Positions 35,091-46,700 of a stretch of 64,000 nt of DNA are shown piece by piece. The translations under genes and the position numbers were made by a program. This DNA comes from Heterobilharzia americana. Its lineage: Eukaryota; Platyhelminthes; Trematoda; Strigeidida; Schistosomatidae. The DNA lies in contig OX104134.1 in the NCBI GenBank assembly GCA_944470555.2, forward strand, positions 8,845,248-8,909,247, in the 5' to 3' direction. The notes beneath the pieces were generated by a model, which ran no database searches, was not told where the DNA came from, and saw nothing but the letters and a program-made list of their open reading frames with translations. Each line of letters begins with the position of its first letter. Position 1 is the first letter of the stretch.

Positions 35091-35359
35091 TTATATTATC
35101 TTTGGAGATAGAACTGTTTGGTTGGACTCTGATCCTCCTTCCAAATGAGGTTGAGTATTCTCATATTCCTAGTTTTTGATGAGTTTTCATTATTTGAATT
35201 CTGAAGTTAGGCTTTTGAATTGATTTAGTTCGTCACACTAAAACTGCTGGATAAACGTTAGTTTTTTTCTCAAAGATCTGAATAACTAAGCCTACAACGA
35301 TAGCATTGTCAGGCTACTCAATCCAACACAATTGTTGCTGTAAATCAACTTAAGACCAG

Positions 35360-36740
35360 TCGTTGGGGTGTAATGGTCCACACATCATATCAGCACATCG
35401 AATGCACTAAGACAAAAGGCGAAGAAATGGATAAGAAGCGGCCAAAAATGGTAAAAACTTTTCAGAAGCGAGGAGTAAAGATTGAGAAAATACCTTATTC
35501 AATACGACGATTGAGCTGAAGATAGTGTTTAGATACGTATGCACCAGTAAGATCGATTCTGAGCCATTCCACCTAAAGTCTCCAACCTCTAGTTTTTGTT
35601 ATCATCTCAGCTCCAACTGGAAAGTCTACACTACCCTACACGGTTCAGACTAACTGTCGAAGACTTCAGGGACTGGTGGCATTCCTGATCGCCTCTAACC
35701 TTTTTACTGTCAACATTGTGCGATGAGGCAAAGGGTGACCAGGGGTGTGCCACACATATTCCAGCCATCTCAGTCGGTGAAGGTTCACAACCGCACTAAC
35801 TGACTTTCCCTAAAACTCTACACCTGACATCTACGTAACTGACGTGGTGACGCACAACGTGGCCTATGCTAGGAAGGCAACGGTTGTCAAACAACTTCAG
35901 CCTCTTCAGAGCCTATACCTTTGATAGCCATATTTCATAAACACAGTAGAACAAAGCGAACTGCAGCACAGTATCGCTCAACCCTTAATAGATAATCGGA
36001 TATCACGGTGACACCATAAATGGGACTTTTGTATATGTGCAGAGGTTTCGTCAGCCAATGACTCACCGGAGCAGATTCAATCTCCCAGTTAAGTGAGGTG
36101 GTCAACACGCTCAACTACTTCACTCTCTATTGCTAAACAAGGCGGTGCTGAAGGTCAGTCCTGGCGGCAGCAGTTTACATTTGTATGGCGAGAAACGCAT
36201 CCCAATAATTCTCAAATTGCCCCTTAAGCTATCCAGAAAACTGCATCTAGCCAGCGTCTTCCCCCAACAGGACTGTCATTTATGTACTCTTTATCTGCTA
36301 AGGATTCTTCTATAAGTAGATCAATCCTTGATAAGTCAGACGATGAGGCAGAGACTTCCATGACGACGTCTGTAGCGAAGGTTGGATGAGAATTGAGTGG
36401 ATATCCATGTTCGACACCACTTGACGTACACAACTCACCACAAACTCAAACATGCAAATGGGTGTTCAAGCACACAGCATTCAAGAAAAGGAAGTACTTA
36501 CTCTTTTAAGTGAGATACTACCATAAGACTTCTCGACCGACAGACCTGAATGTGGCCTTCAGTCCGAGAAATATAGCGAGCGGCGGTACGTCTGCCTGTG
36601 TTCCAGAATATGGCGGAGAGTGAATATATGGTCAATGCACCCAGAGTCAGGTCTGAAACCTGCTTCGTTTTACTCGGCTTTTCTTATTGAGCTTCACCTA
36701 GACGTCTGTAAGTTGTAAAATCTTAGACCCTGTTTAATTC
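35360..36740 (-). mobile_element. Old RTE-b copy, highly degenerate
   Basis: Minus-strand similarity to RTE-b runs from the 3' tail region (GATTCTGAGCCATTCC near 35553) through the RT C-terminus. It includes an RT palm remnant at 36433-36224 (SSGVEHGYPLNSHPTF then VVMEVSASSSD, equivalent to [15 protein letters not shown] then LMEVSLSS). Numerous indels are present. It is the most diverged RTE-b copy in this part. Confidence 0.6.
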
Positions 36741-37397
36741 AGACTGCAATGTTCTACCCATCTTTCCAGAGCCGTCTTTGCTGTGAGTCACCCTTACATT
36801 TTCCACCTTTTTAAGCTTCGCTACCCGTAACACTTCATAGACTTTTCTCAATTTACGTTGGAGTTACTTTCGCTCTTCGCTGTGCTTTGATCATGCAAAA
36901 TACGTGTAATAAATAATTCAGAAGCAGTTGACTGACTGCCGAAATCAACGTAGAACCTCACACACATGTGCATTGGGTCAAGCTGCAACACTTCATCGTA
37001 ATACACACGGATAGAAAGAAATTATATCAGAGTACGAAAAGTTATGTGACACATCAAACTATCTGAAATACAGGTTGATGTACAGATTCAACCTTTAGCA
37101 GATAATCAGAAACGGAAACATCTGCACCACTGTGATCGACTTCGAGACAAGTAACCGACAGTTGTAAACCACTGACCCCTTAGTCACAACCATTGCAAAC
37201 ATGCAGACTACAAGCAAGGAAAATCGCCAACCACAAGAAAAAGTCCCCACTGCTTCAAAAAAAATATTAGGTCCAATCGAACAATCCAAAATAATGAATC
37301 CTTAGAACACGACGTACAAAAACGCAGAAAACTACAAAAAAAAAAAGAAATATCACACAAATATCCATCCAGAGAAAATCCAAAGACGACTAAGCAT
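36741..37397. other. No recognisable gene
   Basis: A-rich sequence with an 11-base A run at 37336-37346. No gene or element is recognised. Confidence 0.5.
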
Positions 37398-39530
37398 TAG
37401 TACCCTTCACCTGACCTCAACATTGGTGACATGGCGATTCCACCAAACGCGAGCAAGACTACGAAGACACCTATGATAAGAATGTTGTAACTGCTTGATG
37501 TCTTCTGCTTTCAACGGTCATGTCTGACAGCCGTATAACAGGACAGAATGGACTGTAGCGCCGTATACTCGTCCTTTCATAGATAGTTGGATATCTGGCC
37601 AGTCGGCGCCAGAGGTGACGTGAGCTGGCAAATGGTAAACGGGCCTTCTGTATCCGAGCTGAGATTTCGTGAGCAACCAGCCTGTTCGGGTTGATGCAAC
37701 TCCCCAAGTAAGTGAATTGGTTGACATGTGCCACCACTTCACTCGTCATCGTTAAACTCGAAGTGCTTGGAGGAGACCAGTCCTGGAGCATCATGTTACA
37801 TTTGACAGGTGCTAAACATGTTCAGATTTCTGCTCAACATGACCAGAAGACCCTGCGCTTTGTCAGCATCTTCACCTAGAAGGACAATATCGTCTACAAA
37901 CTGCAAGTCGAGCAGACGGTCTCCAGGGAGTAGATCAATTCCTGTGAAGTCATACATACCTAAAGTTATGTCCATTAGTAGGTCTATGACGAAACTGAAT
38001 AGGAACCTACTAGCCCAACGGGATAAACACGACTATTGGTAGGGATCCATGCAAGGAGTGCAAATTCGGCTCAAGAGTTTAGTTCGACAGTGACACCAAC
38101 GACGCCAGTTGTCGATGCTGCAGGGTCCTGGGATAAGCGAACATGAAACATACTTTTCGAGCTGACAGACAGAGAACTAATTCGAAACACTTCACTGGGA
38201 TTTTGTATGCGGGTTTCTGAGATGGAGCATACATTTATGGGGGAGAGGGGGCTTCCCAGAGTCCAAGTCAAACCTGCCTGTTTTCCGATCTGCATCAAGG
38301 TGCAAACGTTGAAGGTGGAGAGCTCAAATGGAAGGGGTGATTTTAGGATAGCTGTTAGATGTTGCGCTGGAAGACAGCCTAGTGGGGGCAACTGTTTAGC
38401 GACTAAAAACGCTACAGATAGACCAGAAGTCTAAGCAATGGAGAGCAGCTAAGTGAAGCGAAAATGGTAGTGATAAAAAATACAGTCCACAAGTAAAAAC
38501 AACAAAAACAATATAATAGCAATAAATTTAGTAATCGGTTAATAAGCCTGTGGTGCGAAGAGCTTGAGTTTTCGCAGAAAGGTTGGTTAGTAGCTTCGAA
38601 ATCTTCATTTTATTTTGTAAATTCACATCTTATGTGAGGGGTGGGATACTGCCCGGGTGCCCAGACCGGAGCGGGTGGTTGTCTTGAGGGACTTCAAGTC
38701 TAATCCACAAGGTAGTGGAACAACATCAGGAGCTGTATTCTAATGGTTGTCGGCGACCAATATAGGTTTATACGTAAACACAGCGCACATTCATACCCTG
38801 AGATGCTAAAGTTCTAGCTAGTGAATCATGTAGACTGATTTGTTGAAGGGTGCAAACATTGAAGGCCTCAATGTGTACTTTGGTGCGCAGATTCAGGAGA
38901 CCAATGATGCCGTTGTATGAGCTCAGATCGTTGTAGGGTGTAGGATTATTGATCAAGCGATGAGGAAGATTAGAAGGTAAGGATACGGAAGGTAGATAGC
39001 GGTCTGAGGGAACTTGAGTACTGACAGAGTTGTGAGGGCGGTTAACAAGTCATAGCTGTTCACACCGTGGACGATAAGGTTATCTTGAGGCACCTGAAAA
39101 AGGAAGGTTATTGTATGACCGCAGAGCCTAAAAGACGTCTGCTTGTATGCTCAAGATTCCAACGTTTTTTTTGGATCTGACCAAGAACCGATATTGCCTG
39201 TACCCCTGTACACCGCAGGATGGAGAGTGATATTTTTAGGGTCAGCTTTCTAGTCTCGTTTTCCATAGAATAGCCAGTGTCGTGGCCCTTGTGGTCAACC
39301 GCAGGAAATACCTGACTGTCGTCATAGCTCTTTACAGTCAACAGTGCGACTTCACTCCTGAAGCCCGATCACAGCGTAGCAATTTACGCTAAAAACAATA
39401 ACTAGTTATCTTACTATCACTGAACTGACCCTTCTGGTAAAGCAAGATCTCAAGAGAAAAACGTTCTACTAGGCCACTGTGATATTTTAACCAACAAACA
39501 TGTCAAGGTAGCAACTATCAATCGGGTAAT
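37398..39530 (-). mobile_element. RTE-b element Z, copy A, truncated at 3' end
   Basis: On the minus strand it starts near 39530 (GATAGTTGCTACCTTGAC). It has EN remnants at 38956-38768 ([13 protein letters not shown]), a second EN-like piece at 38391-38071 ([20 protein letters not shown] then [11 protein letters not shown]), and an RT thumb at 37794-37471 ([31 protein letters not shown]). The presence of two EN starts implies a composite of two RTE-b copies. The 3' end is cut at 37398 by the duplication boundary. Confidence 0.65.
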
Positions 39531-40482
39531 GAACCATAACTATTGTTTGAGGGCAATGACATCTGACAACCCAAAACTACATAGCTGGAGGGACATTCGA
39601 ACGTATGATCCACTGGTTGAAAGTCAACTGCCACATCTTTCAGTCAGATAATAAAACAATAGATGAATGAATGGTTTTGCTAGGAGAACACCAAAATTGA
39701 AACGTACTACTAGTCAACTACATGTGTTTTTGTGGAGAAGGCGATGAGCTACACTTATCGCGTGCGGGTTAATCATCAATCATCAAAATCAACATAGGAC
39801 TAGGCATCACTGTCTAACGGTCTGAGTTGCAACAACTCATATCAGTACATCAAGTAAGAAGGCAGTGAAGTGGAAGATGAAGATTTAGTCAGAAGAGATA
39901 TAAAGTACGAGGAAAAAGAGGGGCAGAATGACAAAATGGTGAGATTCGGTATAGCGTTAAGACAAGGATAGTGTGTGTATACATCTGCGCCACTGACATC
40001 GGTTCTGAGCCATATCCCCTAGAGTCTCCAGGCACTGGTTCCTCCTGTCCCGCGGACCCCAACCACCTTGTCTGCATCACCCTACATGGCTCAAACCAAC
40101 AGTCAAAGACTTCATACATTGGTGCCATGTTTTGGTCTGGCCACCTCGGGCCTTTTCCCAACCTGGACCTACTTCAGCCAAGATTGTGTGACGAGGCAAT
40201 CGGCGACTAGGCATACGCAACACATGTCCCGACCATCTGAGTCGATGAAGGTTCACAACCATGTCAACTGACATACCTTTACTCCCTAAAACTCTATACC
40301 TGACTTCTGCATTACTCACGTGGTGACACCACAGAATACGACCTATACTACGAAGGCAACGGTGGTCAGACACTTGAAGCCCTCTCATATCTTCCGCTTT
40401 CAATGGCCACGTTTCACAGCCGTACAGTGGAACAGAGCGGACTGCTGTGCAGCACACGCGACCCTCAGTAGACAAACGTATA

Positions 40483-41241
40483 TCACGGTGGCGCCATAGG
40501 TGGTGTAAGTTGGCAAAAGCCAATCGAGTCTTTCGTATCCGCGCAGAGATTTCCTGGCCACTTAGCCACCAGGGCTTCACTTCCCAGGTAAGTGAAATGG
40601 TCGACCCACTCTTTATTGTTAGCCGAGGCTTCGTTGAAGACCAATCCTGAAGTAATAATTCGCAGTTGGGTGGTGAGAAACGCACTCCAAACATTCTCAA
40701 ATCCCCACTCAGTGTCCAGAAGACTCTGCATCTTGTCAGCATCTCCACTTAACAGGACTATGTCATCTGCATATTCTAGGTCTAAAGAAATTCCTCTTAC
40801 GATTACGTCAGGTGACGAGAGGGAGACCTCCATAAGAATATCTATGATGAAATTGAATAGGAATGGAGACAGTGGGCATCCTTGACGGACACCACTCGAT
40901 GAGCACAGCTCCCTGGAAATCTCACCATAGGCTCTAACATGCTCACAAGTGTTCGAGTAGAGAGCTTTCAATAAGGTGATGTACTTACTCGGCATGCCTT
41001 TCAGTGATAGACATTGCCATGAGACTTCTCGACCAACGGAGTCAAATGCCGCCTTCAAGTCGAGAAATACAGCTATTGTCGGGCGTTGGCCAGCCTGTCT
41101 GTGTTCTAGAAACTGGAGCAGTGTGAATATTTGGTCGACACACTCGCGGCCGGATCTAAAACCTGCCTGGTTTCCTCGGGCTTGCTGTTCCCGAGCTCCA
41201 CTCAGGTGTCGAAAAATTATAGAACCTAGGATCTTAGACAC
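40483..41241 (-). pseudogene. RTE-b RT with all palm motifs, frameshifted (Y, copy A)
   Basis: The frame shows [34 protein letters not shown] (motif A), [15 protein letters not shown] (motif B) and [13 protein letters not shown] (motif C). It then leaves the RT reading because of a small indel near DTEWGF. The true C-terminus continues in the frame 40748-40077 ([20 protein letters not shown]). The best-preserved RTE-b catalytic core in the window is this one and its copy at 56283-57125. Confidence 0.78.
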
Positions 41242-41476
41242 TATGTTCGTCAGGCTGATTCCCCTATGGTTACCACAAGAGGACTTCTCACCTTTCTTTA
41301 TGTCTGAAATTTGTGCTGGCTAAAAATAGGTGGTTATCTGAGCACACTTGTAGTAGGCGATCACCGTTATCTGATCATCCAACCGAAATTCTGACAGTGA
41401 CACCTAAGTGCCTTTCTGCCTCACTCAGCCTACCCACCTGTGCGTTGAAGTCACCTGCAACAACCACCACGTCTGA

Positions 41477-41854
41477 TCATTTGGCTTTCAAAAGGAGGCT
41501 AGACCGTTTACGGTAGAACTCGTCCTTCACTTCATCCGAACTAAAGTCAGTGGGTGCGTAAGCAGAGATTACAAAAAGACAACGGCGAGTCTCACTGTTC
41601 CTTTTAGTTCTCACCGTGCCGTTCAACCGGACAGTGAAGAGGCGACTATCGACTGGGATCCAGTCTAGTGGTGAGCTTTCTGCTCTAGTACTTAATGCTA
41701 TGCCTACACCTGCAAGACCGCAAGAGCTAGTCATCGAATCTCCAGAAACTCGAAGAGTGAATTTTACGGATTCACCAGATTGATCAGGAGAGGTCAGGTG
41801 AATAACCGCACTTGGGTCCTGTATGCATGTCTCACAAGCACAGCACACATCCAA
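41477..41854 (-). pseudogene. RTE-b EN fragment (Y, copy A)
   Basis: The fragment reads [35 protein letters not shown] and [21 protein letters not shown] stop follows where [11 protein letters not shown] should come; GDFNAQ is in another frame at about 41460-41400. Confidence 0.7.
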
Positions 41855-42689
41855 GGCCTGAATGGCTAGTCTTTGCCAACGAAGCCTGTCGACCGATTTG
41901 ACGGAGGGTGCGGATATTGAAGACTCTGATATGTAATCTATAGCGTAGTTTAGGGAGACCAGGGATGCTGTTCTGTGGATTCAGATTGTTGTCGAAGGCT
42001 GCAGAGCTAGGAGAAATTGAAGATGATGTAGTGTCGTTAGTTGAGAGATGTGAAGGAAGATTAGAAGGTAATGATGAGTGAGGTGGATAGCAGTCTGAGG
42101 AAACTTGAGTGCTGACAGAGTTGTGAGGGCAGTTGACACTTCCCGGCTGCCTACACTGTGGAAGGCTATTTCTTCTTAAGGCACCTGAAAGGGATTTGTG
42201 TGGCCGTAGAGCCCAATGGACATCTGCTTGAGGCCTGTCACGCAGCCCTTTGCGTATGATTATTTTGAACTTTTGTATTTTCGGGGCTGGATGGTCGAAA
42301 GGAAACAACAAATGAACCAACACCGCCGGCCCGGCAGACCGTGGGGGATGGTGGAGTGTGTTATTTCCGGGGCCAGCCTCTTCTAACCCCCCACCCCTTC
42401 CACTAAGAAGGCAGCATCAGCATGCCACTGCTGGTCATCCAAGGGAAACACCTCACTGTTATCACATGTCATCGAGCTAACAGACCCCCACCATATCGTA
42501 GCGTTCCATTCAGCGTAATTCGTTGGGTCATTGTGATGTGCAAGCGCAACAACCTCGTCAAGGTAGCAGTTGAGATCCGCTGAACCTTTCTAACCACTTT
42601 CTGAGAGTCAGCTACGGTCTTAAGACTGTTTTCACGGCAAACTGAAGACGATGCCAGGCTTTTTCTGGACGAGTTATGCTGTTCCATCC

Positions 42690-43070
42690 CAATAACTTTC
42701 GAACCAGCGTCTATCTGAAAGCTGCCTTTGTATTCTAATCATCAGATTGCATTCACAGTGGTCATGTTGCTGTAGTTTCTCTACGTCTTTCCGGGCGCAG
42801 ACATACGCGTGCTTATTCCAACGCTTGGTCTCTGTCCAAACATGTGCTGCAGAAGGAGCAACAGTCTTCCACTGACCCTCTGTTTGTGGCCAACGTTGAG
42901 TTGAGATCAATGGACGACACGTCAGACAAGTCTCTCTCTCTGAAGTTCACAGTGGTCCGAAACAGATGATCAGTTGAGCACACTTGCAACAGGCAATCAC
43001 TAATATCCGTTCGTTCGGTCGCTGGGAACACTAAGGAATCTACCAAAATCACTATGTGAGGTAAAACTGA
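42690..43070 (-). mobile_element. RTE-b EN C-terminal fragment
   Basis: The minus-strand reading has TDISDCLLQVCSTDHLF, TTVNFRERDL, a STQRWPQTE segment in a second frame, and GSVEDCCSFCSTCLDRDQAL. This is the distal EN region (equivalent to [16 protein letters not shown] and beyond) that is deleted in the larger RTE-b copies. It shows what the intact element had there. The fragment is diverged and frameshifted. Confidence 0.6.
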
Positions 43071-43562
43071 TTTCGAAGGCTTTGCTCAAGGAAAGTACAA
43101 GCTCAGAGAAATTTAAGTATTGGCACCCGCAGTGTAACTACGTATCACAATGTCAAATTCAGAAAACGATTCGATGTCGAGAAGAAAGGACTCCCATTAT
43201 TCTGTCAGTAGTGATTGCTGTCTTTCAGTCACCCCTTAAGATCCTCTGGTATCTAAAAGTACCACCAGACTGGAAGTGTGGCTCCCTAGATCTCTAAAAC
43301 CCCACCCCCACCAGCGTTCTCAGGACAAGCAGTTGTTTATACGAGTTCCTGACTGGGGAGTCTTAAAATTATCAACATGAACAAATCTAAGATATATATG
43401 TAAAGCAATTAAAGTATATTATTACTTTTTAATAGATGAACTTGGCAGCTAGTACACAAAACATTCACAAATGTTATGATCATCATGAGATATTGTATAA
43501 ATGAAATTGGATATCAAGATTGTTTAGGATAAGCTGAACACGTGATAACTTGTCATATTAAT
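43071..43562 (-). other. ZC4H2 3' flank
   Basis: No gene is recognised. A possible polyadenylation signal ATTAAA (minus strand, 43433-43428) lies about 130 nt after the ZC4H2 stop. Confidence 0.4.
43428..43433 (-). terminator. Possible ZC4H2 polyadenylation signal ATTAAA
   Basis: ATTAAA on the minus strand about 130 nt downstream of the stop codon. It is the nearest recognisable variant of AATAAA. Confidence 0.3.
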
Positions 43563-43772
43563 TTACTTATTTCCATCTCGTAATAGATCCGGTGTAAGAA
43601 AAGTACCTGTGGAGTGGGATGTTTCCGTAGCTTGGGCGTTTAAACGTGCTTTCGGCTTTTTTGGGTGTCTTGATCTGCTTTTGGTTTTGCACAGAGGACA
43701 TATTGGCGCATTTCGATGAATCAGCTGCTTGCATGCTAGACACATCTTCATTGGTGGGCATTGTGCAATCAG
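43563..43772 (-). CDS. ZC4H2: ZC4H2 last exon: C4H2 zinc finger
   Basis: The 69-residue exon starts [11 protein letters not shown]. The finger has CLAC, then HR, then CPLC in the spacing of the ZC4H2 family, with a basic [15 protein letters not shown] tail. The C-terminal 25 or so residues after KPK are not shared with the vertebrate protein. The acceptor TCCAG at 43777-43773 is chosen because the preceding frame ends in TGA at 43769-43771, and because it keeps the PPMK residues conserved with human. Confidence 0.88.
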   Translation of the reverse strand: MIAQCPPMKMCLACKQLIHRNAPICPLCKTKSRSRHPKKPKARLNAQATETSHSTGTFLTPDLLRDGNK

Positions 43773-46700
43773 CTGGATTCACTTGAATGGAGTAATGAGT
43801 GACTGAATTCTAAGCTAACTGGTTTTATCTGGTTATGCAAGACTTTTGATGCAGATTTCGAACTAACATGATCTAGACTACAACCAGATAAACTTGTATG
43901 ATCGCAAAAGTCTTGCAGTTGTTCATTGTTGAAACAAGTCGGGTTACGACTGCGCATACCATGTTCACATTTGTTTTTATCATCGTTGTAGAAGGAATCA
44001 TCGTCACGCTTTTTATCTTCTGTTAAGAAAGTAAAATATTAATTGATTAGATACAAAAATACTACCAACCTCAGTGAACCCTATTTTGTTTTGCGTTTCC
44101 GTTTGATATATGTTCTAGATCAAATGCCACTTTGCAACTAAAACTACTCAGACACTAGGCTATCTGGTATATAAGTGGGACTCACAGACTGAGGTGAAAT
44201 GTACTTCTAAATCAGATTTGTCTATTTTGTATAGGATGCAATAATACAGTATTGTAAGATGAAAATATTGTAGGTTAGATACTATTGTCGATAGAATACC
44301 AACAAATTCTAATAGATATTGTTTCACATAACCCTCATGAATGCAGGTTAACTTTTTGAGTAATTCGGCTAGGAAATGTCTAAAGAGGCGAAGAACCGAA
44401 TTAGGAAACTGCCCTGTGTTAACGGGACACCGATTATCTACGGCTAATTCAGAAATGTGTACGGGTACACATGAAGAGCAGAAGTGATATGATTATTAAC
44501 TGGGGATAACAATGAGTTTCATGGAGTGGACTGCGCTGATGCAGTCACACCAACTGGTTCTACTCACTCAGGATTGTGATTCAGAAAAGCACCAAAAAAT
44601 CTACTGGTTGCTGGAACTTTTAACACTTTTTTAGGATAAAAAAACTCATCAGGGTGATTTAAATAGTCTGATGATCAGCAAGTCAGTTTGAAAGTAAATG
44701 ATTTTACCAGCACTACAATAATGCATGCTAATGGATATTAGGTTTTCTGGAAAAATAATAATAGGAGATAACATACTACGACGAAAGAGCAATCCAGGTT
44801 CTCAGTAGCTCTCCAATTGATGTCAGTTTGTAATGAAAACTATCCTGGAATCTATCTATTTTCATAAACCACTTAATGAATTTACATTTCTACACAGTGT
44901 AGTTATCCGCTTTCAGTCTTGCTACTACTCAACAGACGTTTCCGGCGTGGTAGAACCTCAAGTAACAATCGTCTCAGCCAACATAGATCGTTAGGTCATG
45001 TCAATGGGCGAACTCAACGACTATAACAAAGTAGCAGCTGTCAGAAGAGATTAAATATTTGTATATTTTAATAAAATGAACTGACAAAACAATCGGTCTA
45101 TTTATAGGTGTCTCTAAACTGTTAACTTTGCAAAAATGAATAGAATCGTGATGTAAATACGCTAAAATTAAAAAATAAAGTTGAGAACAGTTACCAGTTC
45201 TAGCAGATTTTGTCTCCTTCGTCAATGACGCGAAATTGTCAGTCACAGAGATCTCATTAGAAAAACTTGGTGATTCTTGATTGCTGCAGCAATGCAATTT
45301 CGAAGCCTGAACTTCGTTAGAACCTTTATTACTCAGCTTTATGTCCGATTTTTGCAACATCTCAAACTTGGTGTGATTTGTCTTCTCATCCTGTTTCACT
45401 TTCGGTTGCGTTTCACGCTCATTGTTTGGTACAGACTGCTCATAACCCAAGTGACTTTCACATGAGTCAATGCTTGACTCTTGTATTCCGTTAGCAGTAG
45501 TTTCAGTAAGACCACTTGAAAGCCTAGATTTATGAATAGCAAAGAAAGACTACCTAAGTAACAAAGTACACAAGCCTGAAAGTATGGTTACAGGGGTTAA
45601 ACTTTAGAAATTATCTTGTGGTATTGTATGCAATACATCCGCTACTACTTACACTCGACAAGCACACTTCTTATCGACTGCACGCATAAAAGTTGATAGT
45701 TATACCCTAAGGTCAGAGAAAAACTTGTTGACTGTAAACTAGCTCTTTCTTTTATCACCTCAAAAGCAAAAGGGAACGGTGATTGTGTAAAGTATCAAAT
45801 TACTTTCAGCGAAAATATGATCATTTTTAGGATGTTCAAGCTGGTACTACCAACTGCTTATCATTGTGAGCACTACTAATGTCACTTAATAACTTACTGT
45901 GGGGTTTAGTTTAGTCAAAAGCTTAGTTGATGAGTCAATGTAGTAAGGTAGTTTTTTCCGTACAAACTGACTACGTGGTCATCATTGAGGTGGTATTACA
46001 GTCCAACCTTTTGGGTTTGCCAGTCGCCTGATGGTTATTTGATTTGATTTCTTTTTTCTAACTTACAGATGTAGGCAAAAAGTTCCGGGTTGAGCCCTTC
46101 TTCACTCATTTTGGCCTGGACAACCAGGTAGAATACAAGCCTTAAGGAAATATTTTTAGCTCATAAATCAATACATAAATATGTACCACCTTGGGTATGA
46201 ATTATTATTTTCACCTTCAAAGAAGTGTATCTGAGACCATTCTCAGAAACTTTACACACAATAAAACAACTCTTTGTAATGCAGTGTTGGATAACCAGTC
46301 CGCTAAGACAGTATGCCTGAATGTCTGAACTACGTACTAAGATGGTTTAGTTTGAAAAGTTGTGATCATACGAGTAGTCATACCACCTGACACAAGTCAG
46401 TGTTGTGATATCTAAAACGAACAATAACCGTAATACTGGCTGGAATATGAATTCTATGACTCAGGATTCACGATTGGTCCACTGCAAAACAAATGCTTCA
46501 AGGTTTTACCGCCTAAAAATATTAAAATATACGATAGTTACTTAAATAAACAATTCAGTAATTACCTGTTTTGTAGCCACTACACTGGTGCTAGTTAGGC
46601 TTGACTATCTAGACGTGCAAGCTCTCTTTACATTACCAGACAAATATTTGGCTTCTTAATCTCAAAACCATATTGAGCTATTATTGGTTCCTTGACCATG

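Larger units (their letters stand above)
37398..42290 (-). repeat. About 4.9-kb direct duplication, copy A
   Basis: This is nearly identical to 53281-58175. Position x here is x plus 15883 there up to about 40557, then x plus 15884 after a one-base insertion near 56438. It contains most of one RTE-b element (37398-39530) and most of another (39770 onward). Beyond about 42290 similarity drops to ordinary inter-copy divergence. It lies just 3' of ZC4H2, while copy B lies in a ZC4H2 intron. Confidence 0.88.
39770..42560 (-). mobile_element. RTE-b element Y, copy A
   Basis: On the minus strand this runs from the 5' leader (about 42560) to a GAT-rich 3' tail near 39775. EN is at 41854-41477 ([20 protein letters not shown]). 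An internal deletion joins EN to RT near 41300. RT at 41241-40483 keeps motif A ([12 protein letters not shown]), motif B ([12 protein letters not shown]) and motif C ([10 protein letters not shown]). A frameshift near 40700 moves the C-terminus to 40748-40077. The 5' end differs from copy B. Confidence 0.8.

Noticed and set aside
42674..43052. Additional ZC4H2 or other host exon downstream of the stop
   Set aside because: The reading matches the distal EN region of RTE-b rather than a host protein.
46060..46140. GGGTTGAGCCC near 46090 as another SINE box B
   Set aside because: No box A or other SINE sequence alongside.
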